From the NCBI GenBank assembly GCA_963556195.1, contig OY744525.1:76502844-76566843 (forward strand): a stretch of 64,000 bases of DNA. The letters run 5' to 3'. Shown here piece after piece: positions 22,511 through 33,400 of the stretch. Source of the stretch: Sepiola atlantica. Lineage: Eukaryota; Mollusca; Cephalopoda; Sepiida; Sepiolidae. Numbering within the stretch: the stretch's first letter is position 1; every line of letters starts with the position of its first letter. The notes under the pieces were generated by a model. It was given only the letters and a program-made list of their open reading frames with translations. It was not told the DNA's origin and made no database searches. Made by a program: the position numbers and the translations under genes.

Positions 22511-22924
22511 GAATTTATATATTTTATTTATATATTTAGATTTATAGTTTGAAGAGTTAAGTACAAGTATTCAATGCCGCTGATATAGGCTCATGCTCCC
22601 ACCCCCATTCCTTAATCCTTAAAGTTCCCGAGATGATGCCCCTAATTTGGGAGCTTTTGGAAAGTGTAGAGTCACTACTTAGTTACCATTATTCCCCGGT
22701 CCATTTTAACAATGTGTGGTAGTACCTGCCATGGTCCTATCTATCGGTTAAATAGAGTTTGTCTTGGCCAGAACACTAAACTGTTTGAGACACCCATGAG
22801 CAAAGTGTTCCCCACCCCACCCTATAACCGAAAATCTATCTTTCCCAGATTTTTATACCTTTTTCTGCCTACCCTATTTCCAAACCTTATCAATTACTCA
22901 AGCTTTCTCTCTACCTCCTATAAT
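22511..22924. other. Unassigned DNA
   Basis: No gene recognised. The 84-codon open frame at 22712-22966 lacks recognisable motifs. Confidence 0.4.
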
Positions 22925-23028
22925 AATAATAATTTGAAACATAAAAACTTTTATCAAAATAACTGAATTCAGCATCAAATAACCTGAAAAGGGTTGATAT
23001 ACCTAAGACAAAACAACCAAACCAACAA
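22925..23028 (-). repeat. Dispersed unclassified repeat, copy B
   Basis: On the minus strand this reads TATATCAACCCTTTTCAGG, TTATTTGATGCTGAATTCAG, TTATTTTGATAAAAG. It is the best-conserved copy of the family also seen at 1252, 34245 and 43738. Confidence 0.65.
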
Positions 23029-23320
23029 ATACATGTCCCCAACTATAAAACTAATCGTTGTAAATAAACAAATTTGTTCATTTTTTATTTATTATCAAAA
23101 ATCACAAAGTTATAAAAAATTTGTTGGACTGTTTACACCTATTTTAGTAGCAGACAATTAAAAAAATCCTCAAAATGTATCTATTAGTTGTGGCCGTTTC
23201 ACTTGGGAACAGTATCATTGACTTTGTGCTAGTGCGCAATGAGAAAATCCAAAACCTGACATTTGCACTTCCCATTTTTTAATGCACTCAAGCACACGGA
23301 AATAAGTATTTTAATTGTTT
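23029..23320. other. AT-rich DNA, nothing recognised
   Basis: No gene is visible. Confidence 0.4.
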
Positions 23321-23324
23321 TTTT

Positions 23325-23455
23325 TTTATCGTCAATGATTGATCAAACGATAAATATCAGCTGTTCTCTCATTTCCAGCTACATACAAAAAACACAAATT
23401 GACTGAGAAAGTTTTTATCCAAAATAGTTTAGGAATAAACATAAAATGCACTAAC
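23325..23455 (-). repeat. Repeat shared with 30515-30715 and 32550-32735
   Basis: On the minus strand it reads ACTTTCTCAGTCAATTTGTG, then GAGAGAACAGCTGATATTTA and TCGTTTGATCAATCATTGACG. This parallels the two plus-strand copies. Confidence 0.6.
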
Positions 23456-23825
23456 CACGCAAAACACATCAGACTTTACTTTTCAACACTCTCGTCGGCA
23501 AGAATGGACGTACATTTCGCTCTATCCACGAGAGGGCGACCCCTCATAGGTTAATACTAGCAGAAGGAAGAAAAAAAAAGTCTTCTTTGAAAATGACATT
23601 TTACGTCGAAAGCCTCAGATACAATTTAAATAAATGATTTTAATCATAAAAAATTTGAATAACATTATTTGGTGTTCTAACTTCTTTAAACATAAAAAAA
23701 GTTTATATTTGTACAAGTTTGCATTAAGAAATCATAAACTTGGCATCTGCACTTCCCTTTTCTAAATGCATCGAAGTTGCATTTATGCATTCTTATGCAC
23801 GCAAGCACACAGAAACACACACAAA
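23456..23825. other. Unassigned DNA
   Basis: A GC-richer stretch at 23480-23560 ends in ACTAGCAGAAGG and may be a repeat end. No gene is visible. Confidence 0.4.
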
Positions 23826-23829
23826 ACCA

Positions 23830-23930
23830 GAAATCCATACTTTTATGATGTTACACAAATAAGATTATTATTTTTAAGGTTTCTAAATGGATTTATATGA
23901 TAACTAGAAGAATGATAGGAGCTTCTCAGG
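23830..23930 (-). repeat. Fragment of the large dispersed repeat
   Basis: The block GGTTTCTAAATGGATTTATA with the following CTAGAAGAAT matches 13195-13275 inside copy 2 of the repeat at 12875-13860. Confidence 0.55.
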
Positions 23931-24034
23931 CAACCAGCTTAAAACTAATCCCACCTATTGAAGCCATTCTCCACACTGATATAAGTCTGAAGGTCTGTGC
24001 CAAGTCGTTAAAATTCAACTGTGCATTTTTGTAT

Positions 24035-24297
24035 GTGTCCCTATTTACTTGCCTCCCTACGAGGGCAGAGTTAGATACAAGGTCAGTTTTTAATGTGGGG
24101 AAAATTCCAGCTTCCCAAACAGAGGCACTCTGACTTGGGACTTAAATAAAAATTGCCTCAATCGAGAAGGATCTTCCCTTCACACACCAGAGACAGAAAA
24201 GATGAAATGTAGTACCAGAACGGATATTACACTTTGCTCCCTGCCAAAAAGCCAAGTTATTTACCTCTAGGAGGTTAGACACATGGTCAAAGTATTT
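24035..24297 (-). mobile_element. U2-headed SINE family, diverged copy and 3' fragment
   Basis: On the minus strand 24255-24040 begins CTTGGCTTTTTGGC and keeps a U2-like GTAATATCCGTTCTGGTACT segment. Much of the middle is deleted before the TTGTATCTAACTCTGCC end. Bases 24256-24297 look like the 3' end (TTATTTACCTC plus AGGAGGTTAGACAC, complement) of a further truncated copy. Confidence 0.65.
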
Positions 24298-24300
24298 TTT

Positions 24301-24617
24301 ATTTACCTCCTCTCCAGGAGGCTAGACACAAGGTCAGGTGTGGTTAGCCAACACACTAGGATTAGCACACACTGGCTTACAAAAATGCCTGAGCAGCCCC
24401 GTCAGCATTCCTTGGTAGGGTGCCCCAGGCGATTAGCAATAAACTAACCCTTTCTCAAAGAGAAAGTAAAGCCTGGGAGGGTGAACCTCCTAGAACTGTA
24501 CAGGACAATACCTCAAACAGGCGGAATCAAGGCCTGAAGGCCAAGGCAGTAGCGGTCTACAGAATGTAGCATCCATCGGAACAGATACTACACTCTGATC
24601 TTAGCCAAAAAGCCAAG
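24301..24617 (-). mobile_element. U2-headed SINE, near full length
   Basis: On the minus strand the head GCTTGGCTTTTTGGCTAAGA, TCAGAGTGTAGTATCTGTTC matches the U2 snRNA 5' region even better than the copy at 2896. It is followed by the same body (AGTTCTAGGAGGTTCACCCT, GGGGCACCCTACCAAGGAAT, GACGGGGCTGCTCAGGCA) and the same 3' end CTGGAGAGGAGGTAAATAAA. No clear target duplication was found. Confidence 0.82.
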
Positions 24618-25355
24618 CAATGTGTCGGGTGACAACGATTTCCGATTTGATATCAAAGGTTTGTTCGGTAACTCAAGATTAAGACAGTTTTATTTTTATT
24701 TTTGAAGTGATCCAAATCAGGTGTGTTGAAATCGCTTCTTTTGAACAGAAATGTTATACATGTGAGTTAAATGTAAAAAGGTCGGATCTTACAAAAGTCT
24801 AGACACAGCAAGACTTGAAACAAGATAGTTCCAGAGTATTAAAGTAAGGAAGAAATAAGATTGATGCCGTATAGACTGTGTACTTTATTGTAGTGATGCC
24901 ATGACAGTTCTGCATTTCTATCCCCATCTCCTTGAAAGCAAGGCTCAATGGAGATCACACTATAAACAAACCCATAACAGGAAGCGTCTTTATTTGATGA
25001 TAAATGATTTGATTCACTACATTGGTTTGGGTTTTATACTAGCAGTGAAGATGTCTACGTAACCATGTGCCATCGATTGACCGATCAGATAATTAGCCTG
25101 GCTTCAGTCTTCTTTTATTTAATTTCAAATCGACTTTCATCTTAAAAGTGACGATCTATTTTTAGATTGTGTGGATATGTCTGTCTGGGTGTGGGGGGAG
25201 GAATTTTGACAATTAAGATTTATCACTTAACTTTTACGCTTCATCATCACTTATCTTATTTCACTTTAGAAAAGAATGAAAATAGAGATAGATAGAAACG
25301 TGTAGACGGGTTTCCTCTCTTCTCCATTTTTGACTAATCTTGTATTTCAGTTGTG
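24618..25355. other. Unassigned DNA
   Basis: No gene or known repeat was recognised. Confidence 0.4.
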
Positions 25356-25359
25356 TTAA

Positions 25360-25505
25360 GCACACCACAAAAATGGCAAACCTTTATCAAAAGAACTCCC
25401 CATATGTACAACAGATTACCATACAATTGCTTCCTGGTAGACTACAACTTGATCATCTTCAAGTCCAATGTCAACAAATACTTGTCTAGCCGTTCTCTTA
25501 AGTAA
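25360..25505 (+). mobile_element. LINE C-terminal remnant
   Basis: The plus strand reads NRLPYNCFLVDYNLIIFKS, NVNKYLSSRSLK and then a stop near 25505. It matches the minus-strand remnant at 20880-21130. It encodes only the last about 35-40 residues of a CR1/Jockey-like ORF2. The antisense 94-codon frame at 25416-25700 is a shadow. Confidence 0.6.
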
Positions 25506-26245
25506 TGAAATTTTATCCATTCCATACATTGTTTTCAATCCTTTCATAGTATTGTTCATCATCCAGCTGGCAATACCATTAACCCTTATCCTTAAGCAGC
25601 TTTTAGCCTTGCTAAGTCGTTTCTCATTAATATGAAAGAAAAACAACTCGGCATTACTTAAAACTGGCATTACATATCTCATAGATTCCAGAAAGGACAC
25701 CTTGCAATTGCAATTCCATTAACAGACAAAAATAATAGTTTGATATAATTCTTCCATATGTAGACATTCTTCAACATATCTATCACTCACTTATTGTGAT
25801 CAATTGTAGTGGAGAAAGAACTTCTTAAAAGTTAAAGAGCATCAAGAATGAACAAAGAATCACCATGGGACAAGACAGACTAAATAATATAACATGAAAG
25901 AGCATTAAACAAACTTTTTGCATGAGATTGACATTCCTGATATCATAAAAAGTTCTATTTCTACTAAATCTAGAAATTGTTGCTTATAACTTTTGTATTA
26001 TGTGTAATTATTTTATTGTTATATTTTATTGTCTCTTGATGTGCTCTTATGAAGCTCAAAGGCTAATATATGTACCATTTTGAATAAATATTTTAATTCT
26101 TAAATTTAGTTTTCATATTGCTACGACTCAAGTTGTGTTTTGCAAGGAATTTGTGGCAGGCTTCAAGCAAGGCTTACCTGACTGTCAACATGAAGAAAAG
26201 GAAGTGTTATTCAAATTTTATGTGAAAAAGTTGTCTGTCAATAAA

Positions 26246-26248
<3 letters not shown>
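25506..26248. other. AT-rich DNA downstream of the LINE end
   Basis: May include the 3' untranslated part of the preceding LINE. No gene is visible. Confidence 0.4.

Positions 26249-26279
<31 letters not shown>
26249..26279. repeat. (TA)n microsatellite
   Basis: TA dinucleotides. Confidence 0.95.
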
Positions 26280-26282
<3 letters not shown>

Positions 26283-26284
26283 CA

Positions 26285-26316
26285 TACTAGCTGTCCCGAT
26301 CTGTCGTTGCCTTAGA
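26285..26316 (-). other. CTAGT-type repeat terminus
   Basis: On the minus strand GGCAACGACAGATCGGGACA is followed by GCTAGT, matching the termini at 30296-30322 and 34121-34148. It could be a Helitron-like 3' end. Confidence 0.35.
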
Positions 26317-26900
26317 GTCTTTTTATTTTCATTTCTGTTTCGTTAATTTGATTTTTTTAACGATGCCCTTTTTTAAGTAAATTATTTCTTTTATATTAGA
26401 TTTACAAGGTTAAATGTAATTACTATAATATCGTTTTGTCATTAATTTGTTAGCAATTGTAAAGCCAGAAATTACTTCCTATTCAACATTAAATTCTTAA
26501 AAATTTCTAAGAGCAATGAAATAATAAAATTTTGATTAACAAAAGGGTAATGTCTGAATTTTCTTTACAAAGAAACCGAAATGCATTCTGTTGGATTAAA
26601 TTATCAAAATATTAGCATTTGCTTATTTTAGTAAACGATCGATTAATAGTGAATATGAAATAAAATAATGTGTAACTCACATATAGGCTAGTGGTGCATT
26701 TTGATTAATTATAGAATTTCAAATGCAGTTCATTGCAGTTGTTTTATTTGTTTCCTGTAAAGTGTCATTTTATGAAAACATTCTGTTTATCTTTTATTAT
26801 TGGTAAGAAATGCTAAGTTAGTATGAGCATGCAATTCTAAGCTCTAAAAAAATGTGGCAGGTTGTTAAAACGATGTCATTAATTCTAAAAACGAAAGTGT
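26317..26900. other. AT-rich DNA, nothing recognised
   Basis: No gene is visible. Confidence 0.4.
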
Positions 26901-27345
26901 TTGTTGGAATTTACTAACACTTTTATTTACATAAAAAAATAATCATCCCCTTTTAACTTGGTTGTTATAATTGTTAACTAAAGCTTATTATTCACTCATA
27001 ACAGAAAGTGTTTTGTTGTTAAAGCATTTTGTCTTAATATTTTTTTCGTATTTACATTATCATACACAACAATTCGCCACTTTTCAAATTTCATGTCATT
27101 AATTATTTAGCAATATATATGCACTAAGAAAATAAGCTTTTGTTAGAATTTACTAATGCTTTTATTTACCTTAAAAAATTCTTGTCGCCTTCTAATTTGG
27201 TTGTTATAATGGCCAATAGCGGCTATTATTCAATCATAACAGAAGTTGTGATATTTTTAAAACGTTTTGCCTTAATAATTTTCTTTTTTTCTTATGAATA
27301 TTATCAGACACAACATGTTGGAATTTACTAGCACTTTTTTTGGTT
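26901..27345. repeat. Diverged tandem duplication, ~237-bp unit
   Basis: TTTGTTGGAATTTACTAACA at 26900 and TTTGTTAGAATTTACTAATG at 27138 start parallel units. Both contain TTTTATTTAC, CTTGGTTGTTATAAT (or TTTGGTTGTTATAAT), ATTATTCA.TCATAACAGAA and a TTTTG.CTTAATA block. A third start occurs at 27317. Confidence 0.65.
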
Positions 27346-28289
27346 TTTATGGAAGTCGCTTCAGACAAAACATGAAGCCACTTGATGTAAGGAGCTAAAT
27401 AAATACTACTTCCAGGTCAAAAACTAGCCAACGATAAGTGTTAGATGGATAAATTCTGACCCAGAAAACAGCTATTCTTCCTTCTTTGTTAGAAACACCA
27501 CTGATGAAATGTGAAGATTAAAGGACAAAATAAGAAAAGTGAGAGTTATGAGGATAAATATGTAAATGAAAGTAAATCTATAGTATTAGTATGCATAACG
27601 TTAGAACAATGTAGCAATTTAAGTGAAGTTAAGTATTTGAATAAGTACATACCAGCCATTTGCTAAATACCGACATATCTGCTTTTCTTTATGAAGACTG
27701 TTTCGAAGTGGAAGCAGTTCTACAGAAAATAAATATTGTACTTGCTGAAAATAGTGAAATAATTTTTACAAAGTAATCTTTGAAGTTTTTATTAATCAAA
27801 TTATGTATTAATTTTTAAAATATTATTTTAACAGATAATTTAAATATTACTGTATTATTTGGTTTTATATTGACTGACACTGATGTCTCAAAAATCTGTC
27901 TTCACCTAAACAGCTTTCCTAGCCAGACTAAGTATTTTCAGAAAAAACTGAACCGAAATAAAATACATTTGTGCCAGTAACATAATGGGGGAAACTAACA
28001 AAAAAATAGGCTGGTCTGAATGAAATAGAGATATATCAAATGGATTACTATTTGGGTCTTATTAAGAATATCTGACTGACTTTTTAATATATGGATTAAA
28101 TAACTTAAATAAATCAAATAGATATGATATAATATTAAATAATTTATACTATTAATACAGAGATAGCAAACACAAGGGAACCAATTGAATGGTCTGAAGT
28201 ATGCAGAACCTGCTAATCACCATGCACCGGTGAAAACCACAGGCCATTATCAGCGAGAACACCAAGTGTTACAATAATAATGGAAATGG
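27346..28289. other. Unassigned AT-rich DNA
   Basis: 27480-27548 is a copy of the dispersed repeat at 9880-9970. No gene is visible in the remainder. Confidence 0.4.
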
Positions 28290-28423
28290 CATGCGGAGAA
28301 CTGGAAATCTGGGGAGACTTGCTGTTACTCAGACTCCAGGAAATGTTAGCATTTTTATCAGCAAGTAACTCCTTGTGAGTAAGAAATAATAATTGTATTT
28401 ATTATTATTATTATTATTATTAT
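28290..28423 (+). mobile_element. LINE 3' tail fragment ending in (ATT)n
   Basis: GGAGACTTGCTGTTACTCAG, then AGCAAGTAACTCCTTGTGAG resembles 7580-7690 and the AAT-tailed 3' end at 60088-60258. It ends in an ATT run at 28400-28423. Confidence 0.5.
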
Positions 28424-28914
28424 TTAAATCCATTTAAAAATCTTTAAAAATTAAAATGTTATTTGTATAGTGATTGAGAGAATAATTGAGCAGCAAATAA
28501 GTCAGATAAGCATAAATGAAATGCAGGTTTGTTTTATACCTTGGTAAACTACCACTGGTGCTATATTAATGTTAACTAATTTGCCAGAAAAAATAAAATT
28601 AAAAAAGTTTTTACTGTAATTCAACCGAACCGAATTTCGTGCAACCCACTTTTTGCCTTTTTCTCCAAACGTTTTTACTGTCTTTCAATTTCCAACAAAA
28701 TTTCGTGCAACCCACTTTCTGCCTTTCTCTCTCCAATCTAAAATCGCTTCTTCTCCTTCCCAGTTGTCCTCTTCATTTATCTCACCTGATATCCTCATAT
28801 GCAAATCACATAAACACCTGCAGCTATGAAGAGAAGCCCTTTTAAAATCTGCATACGACATGCAAAGCACTTCCTTCTTTTTCCTGATGGTGAGTGTTCC
28901 TCTTTACTGTCACA
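28424..28914. other. Unassigned DNA
   Basis: A short internal direct repeat (TTTCGTGCAACCCACTTT) occurs at about 28637 and 28701. No gene is visible. Confidence 0.45.
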
Positions 28915-30195
28915 ATTAATTGAGACAAATGCAAGAGAAGTACCTTGATAAGAAGAACCTATATTTTGCTTTTGTGGATCTGGAGAAAGCTTTTGACAGA
29001 GTGTCTGGTAGGCCTCTGCGTAAACTAGTGACAAGTGAATGGTTAGTGGTTATTCAAGCAATGTACAGAAATGCTCAAAGCCGTGTTAGAGTTAACAGCA
29101 CATTTAGTGACAGCTTTAATGTGAAAGTGGGAGTACATCAGAGATATGTACTGAGTCCGTTGCTTTTCATTTGTGGCTTAGAAGCATTGTCCAGGAAGTT
29201 TTATATGGGTTGTCGCGAAGAGATGCTGTATGCTGATGATTTAATACTTATTTGTAAAACAATGGAAGACCTACTTGTTGAGTTAAAACTAGGAGGAATG
29301 CTATGGACAGTAAAGGTCTGAAAGCGAATGTTACCAAGACCAAAGTGATGATCAGTGGTTGAAAAGTTACCCAAAAGAGGAAAGTTCCTCTGCTCAGTTT
29401 GTATACAGAGAGTTGGGTGCAATTCATGTTTTTGTGGTACTTATAATCATTGGACACACAAGAAGTGCAGTTGAATTACTGGCAGTTTGTGTACAAGTGT
29501 AAGACAATAGAGATGGATGATAACTCAGATGTAAAGAAAGTATATCTAGATGGCCTAGCTATTGAGTTTGCCCAAAGTTTTGCTACATTGGTGATATCAT
29601 TGGAGCAGAGGATGGAGCAGATGCTAGCATAATTGCAAGAGTTAGGAGTTGATGAAGTACGTTCAAGGAACTTCTGTCATTACTAACTAGCAAAGCGTCT
29701 CCACTGTCAACCAAGGGAAGAGTCTATCAGACATGTGCACACAGTGTGATGATGCATGGAAGTGAAACCTGGCCAGTGAGGATTAAGGACATGCATTGCA
29801 TGGAGAGAAATGATGAAAATAATACGATGATGTGAGTTTTAAAGACAGGCTTAGATCTGATGACCTCAGAGGAATATTAAATCTGGACAGTATAGAGAGA
29901 TGTGTGCATGGCAGGAGGCTTTCATTGTATGGCCACGTTGAAAGAATGAATGAGAGTTCTTGAGTTAGTAATTGCAGCACAGTTGAGGTAATAGGTTCAG
30001 GCCACAGGGGAAGCCCCAAAAAAAACATGAGAGGAAATGATAAGGATGGACTTGAGAGAAAGAGGGATACATAAAAACTTGGTCAGAGTTAGGTTAGTTT
30101 CGAAGTCAGTTTCTGAAAGCAGCCGAACGCATACAAGTATGTAAAACCCCAACGTTAAACCGAATATGGTGGTGGGGGTTGTGGTGGTATTAATG
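28915..30195 (+). mobile_element. PHD-LINE family, 5'-truncated and frameshifted copy
   Basis: The open frame 28920-29321 carries RT motifs in order: FAFVDLEKAFDRV, SRVRVNSTFSD, VGVHQRYVLSPLLFI and LYADDLILI (catalytic Asp pair present). It continues after a frameshift with GLKANVTKTKVM. Around 29390-29480 a decayed version of the Cys/His segment (CSV..WTHKKCS-like) is visible, and then the SETWPVRIKDMH, LSLYGHVERM C-terminal signature (29760-29960). The 3' end, GTTAAACCGAATATGG, is near 30150. Several stops and frameshifts make it a dead copy. In VGVHQRYVLSP the usual Gly of HQG is Arg. It is the same family as 9008-9430, 32738-33400 and 62336-64000, although more similar to the first two. 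Confidence 0.85.
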
Positions 30196-30295
30196 GTGAT
30201 GATTGTAAAAGTATGGATTTCTGGTTTTGTGCATGTATGTCTTCGTATATGCAAACAAATATAAATTAAAAACTAAAATGACTTCACTGCATCCC

Positions 30296-30322
30296 AGGCA
30301 ACACCGGATAGGTTCAGCTAGT
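30296..30322 (+). other. CTAGT-type repeat terminus
   Basis: AGGCAACACCGGATAGGTTC followed by AGCTAGT. It is nearly the same as 34121-34148 and the reverse complement of 26285-26316. Confidence 0.35.
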
Positions 30323-30423
30323 AATAAAATTAATTTCATAAAGAAAAAGAAATATCGAGTAAAATAGATTTAAAAAATAAATATTTGCAGTTTTAAATGT
30401 TAATTTTTTACATGCACGTCACA

Positions 30424-30456
30424 GCTGTTGTTGTTGTTGTTGTTGTTGTTGTTGTA
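30424..30456. repeat. (TTG)n microsatellite
   Basis: About ten TTG units. Confidence 0.95.
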
Positions 30457-30715
30457 AGTAATGTAATGCAGACAATTTTTAACTACTTTGAATTTTATAA
30501 TAAATGTGTCATCTTTACAAGAATTTATTGGCTACAAAATGTGGATTATTTCAGCTGTTTTTCTGTTTAAAATTTGCTATAAACTATTTTATATATATTT
30601 CTTAATAAACTATATTGGATATAAACTTTCTCAGTCAATTTGTGTTTTTTTTTCCTATTTAGCTAAAAATTAGAGAAAAGCTCATATTTATCGTCTGGTA
30701 AATCATTGCCGCTAT
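30457..30715 (+). repeat. Dispersed unclassified repeat, copy 1
   Basis: The sequence from GTAAGTAATGTAATGC through AAGAATTTATTGG, TAAACTATTTTATATAT, CAGTCAATTTGTGTTTT and GAAAAGCTCATATTTA is repeated in order at 32150-32735 in the same orientation. It is partly repeated at 23325-23455 in reverse. Confidence 0.7.
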
Positions 30716-30972
30716 AAGAAAAAAACAACAACTTTTTTCTGTGCGAATAAGAATGAATAAATGCGTCTTCTATGCATTTAGAAAAGGGAAGAACAGATGT
30801 AAAGGTTGGGATTTTATCAATATGCACTTACACAATGTGAACGATACAGTTCCCCAGTGAAACGACCCGAACTAATAGAAATTCGACCGTGTGAGTACTT
30901 CTAGAGCAACTTCGATTTAATGCAGGCAGACACAACACTAAATACTTATATTAATGCATAAATAATTAATGC

Positions 30973-30976
<4 letters not shown>
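30716..30976. other. Unassigned DNA
   Basis: No gene is visible. Confidence 0.4.

Positions 30977-31027
<51 letters not shown>
30977..31027. repeat. (AT)n microsatellite
   Basis: AT dinucleotides. Confidence 0.95.
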
Positions 31028-31029
<2 letters not shown>

Positions 31030-31099
31030 CATATATGAATATCTTCCACTCTTTAATAAAGACTACTGCATATTTATTTGCATATATATATATATATTT

Positions 31100-31240
31100 T
31101 TTTATAGGGCGACTGCTTGCAGATTCTAGACTGATTCTATGAAACGGATTTGCGCCTCCCGACCGTCTGAAATTATTACTTTCCTGCACTGATGAGAGCA
31201 ATAAGTTTGAAACGTTAGCGTCTGTAGGTTATAAATAATT
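31100..31240 (+). mobile_element. Probable SINE carrying the hammerhead candidate
   Basis: About 80 GC-richer bases precede the ribozyme motif and an AT-rich tail follows. The tail GAAACGTTAGCGTCTGTAGG corresponds to the degraded AAAACACTGGTGTCTGTAGG at 51400-51419. No clear tRNA boxes are visible in this copy, so the head is either truncated or of another origin. Confidence 0.45.
31183..31228 (+). ncRNA. Hammerhead ribozyme candidate 1
   Basis: All conserved core positions of a type I hammerhead are present in order. They are CTGATGA (31189-31195), a stem II (GAGC pairing with GTTT using G-U pairs, 31196-31208), GAAA (31209-31212), a two-pair stem III (CG..CG, loop TTAG), and GTC at 31220-31222 with cleavage expected after C31222. 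Stem I pairs CCTGCA (31183-31188) with TGTAGG (31223-31228), six pairs including one G-U. Very short stem III hammerheads are known from Penelope-like elements and metazoan retrozymes. The sequence after it (TTATAAATA) matches the tail of the SINE-like element at 51280-51440, so it is probably part of a SINE. Activity is an inference. Confidence 0.6.
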
Positions 31241-31254
31241 GAATATTTATTTAT

Positions 31255-31584
31255 AAATGTTATATATAATATAAATATATGACATACTTCTATCCAATCA
31301 TGCATAAGTTACAGAGTAAAAAACGTGCTGGACGAACTATTTCAAGTGTTGAGCGAGAAAGCAAATAAGTCAAACAACTCTCACCATCGGAAATGATTTT
31401 GAAAAGAAATCCTTCACTCTAAATTAAGTCAATGTTTGGTGGGCTTTTTTCTTTAGGTCATCAGAAATGATAATAATTTATATATTAAAAATTAAATTAC
31501 TGGCATAATTCTTATTTTATATAAATATTATGCAAACACTGACAAAGAAAATTGTTTTCCAGCATTGTTGACAGAAGGTGTATA

Positions 31585-31590
<6 letters not shown>
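31255..31590 (+). repeat. Dispersed repeat shared with 32265-32540
   Basis: Both regions contain GCAAATA, GTCARAC, a long AT-rich middle, and the end GCAAACACTGRCAAAG..A followed by AAGGTGTA.ACT. The family is not identified. Confidence 0.55.

Positions 31591-31620
<30 letters not shown>
31588..31620. repeat. (AT)n microsatellite
   Basis: AT dinucleotides. Confidence 0.95.
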
Positions 31621-31623
<3 letters not shown>

Positions 31624-31739
31624 TCATATCGTGATTTCGTATCATTTTTTGACAAAGAACAGAAGACTGCTCGAAATATCAGAATGAAATATAATAAGTA
31701 CAAAAACAACAACATCGTTTTTATGCGTTTATCTACATG

Positions 31740-32149
31740 TTTAAGCTGTTGTTGCTATTAAGCGAGTTTGATTTCTGCATGGTACCTCTGTATTATCTGG
31801 TCTGTACGAAGTCCTCCTTGTTGGTCGCAGTTATTCATTGATCTGCATGATTGCAAGTTTTACCTCGACACTGAGAGCAGCAACTCTCAACAGTTGCATG
31901 CAAAGTGAGGGAAGGTTTGGCTCAAAACACACAAAGGAATAGCACAGAAGCAGCATTGTCACTTTCAATCCATTTGCGGTTCCACACCTAACACGCCTTT
32001 GCTTGTCACACTCAGAGGCAGAGACGACCAGAGGACGACGGGTCCTGATACTGACTCCTCCTGGATTTTCACCAGAGCCTTGTTAGCCAGATAGCTCTGA
32101 CACTACCACGTTGCCACCGGCCCTACCGCAGTGAAGAAGGTTGGATTTT
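31740..32149. other. GC-richer unassigned block
   Basis: Base composition is clearly less AT-rich than its neighbours, suggesting an unidentified mobile element. No open frame or RNA motif was recognised. Confidence 0.4.
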
Positions 32150-32736
32150 AGGTTTTGTTATTGTAAGTAATATTGATGATTTTTAACTACTCTGACTTGG
32201 ATGATAAATGTGTCATCCCCCACTTTATAATAAAGAGCAATGTGTATTTATTTGTAAATATATATATATCTGTCCCATCACATAAAAGGTACAACTAAAA
32301 GACTCAATTTCAAGTATCATGGGGAATTGAGAAAGCAAATAGCAAGTCAGACGATCAATTTCCATAATGAAAAATTTTCTTCGTTTTATTCTTCCTGCCT
32401 TCTATGATTTATGTGCTCTTTTTTTTCTTTCTTAAAACTTTCCAATTTGAGACATTATTTTATATCAATATGAATATTAGTGCAAACACTGGCAAAGGAT
32501 AATTATTTTTTCTATCTTTTTTGATAAAGGTGTACACTTGCATTTATAAGAATTTATTGGTTCTAAAATGTAGATTATTTCAGCTTCTTTTAAATTAGTT
32601 ATAAACTATTTTATATATGTTTATTACTAAACTAAATTGGATAAACACTTTTTCAATCAATTTGTGTGTTTTTTATTTATCTAGAACTGAGAGAAAAGCT
32701 CATATTTAATGTCTGGTAAATCATGGACGATACCAT
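32150..32736 (+). repeat. Dispersed unclassified repeat, copy 2 with an internal insertion
   Basis: The two ends (32150-32215 and 32545-32735) match 30457-30715. The intervening 330 bases match 31255-31590 instead. Either two families are nested or the family has a variable internal segment. Confidence 0.6.
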
Positions 32737-32737
32737 C

Positions 32738-33400
32738 ATCATATTCGTCAGTTTTACATGCTTGAATTGACTTCTAAACTAACCTATCTCTGACCAGGTT
32801 TCATTTATCTCTCTTTCTCTCAAATCCATCCTGATTATTCCCTCACATTTTTTTTTGGCCTTCCCCTACTAACTTAATCTGTTGTCTAAACTGTTCTATA
32901 TCTACTAACCCAAACACTCTCATCCATTCTTTCAATGTGACCAAACTATCAAAGTATCCTGTTCAGCACACATCTCCTTAAACTACCCAGATTTAATCTT
33001 CCCCTGAGATCATCAGTTCTTTAAGACTCACATTACACATCCATCATATTATTATATCATTTCTTGCCATGTAACACATATCCTCCACTCTCACTAGCCA
33101 GGTTTCATTTTCATAGATCATCATACTGCATGCATCCTTGTCGGCAGTGGTAACACTCTGCTGGTTAGTAATGGCAGAAGTTTCCTGAAGTTACTCCATC
33201 CATTCCTAATCCTTGCAACACACCAGCACCAGCTCTTCTTTCTGCTCCAATGGTCCCACCAAGGTAACAAAACTACTTAACAACCTCAATAGCCTCGAAA
33301 TCTGAGTTCTTACTTATTTCCGTTGTCTTACACTTCTTGCACACAAACTAGTTATCATCTCTCTACTTACTTATAATTCCATTGCACTTACTTGGCTCTG
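32738..33400 (-). mobile_element. PHD-LINE family, 3' half, decayed
   Basis: Read on the minus strand, 33120-32740 gives the SETWLVRVEDMCYM-like, MIRWMCNVSLKD-like and HIERMDESL-like C-terminal signature. The GATGATGGTATCG 3' end is at about 32742. Upstream (33400-33130) the region corresponding to the Cys/His segment and the linker is recognisable but full of stops. Same family as 9008-9430 and 28915-30195. Confidence 0.75.

Noticed and set aside
24560..24617. U2 snRNA gene or simple U2 pseudogene
   Set aside because: Only the first about 50 bases match U2; the remainder is a body shared with other copies and unrelated to U2.
25416..25700. 94-codon minus-strand open frame
   Set aside because: Antisense to the LINE C-terminal remnant read on the plus strand (…NKYLSSRSLK).
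29201..29457. Minus-strand open frames within the LINE
   Set aside because: Shadows of the reverse-transcriptase coding strand.
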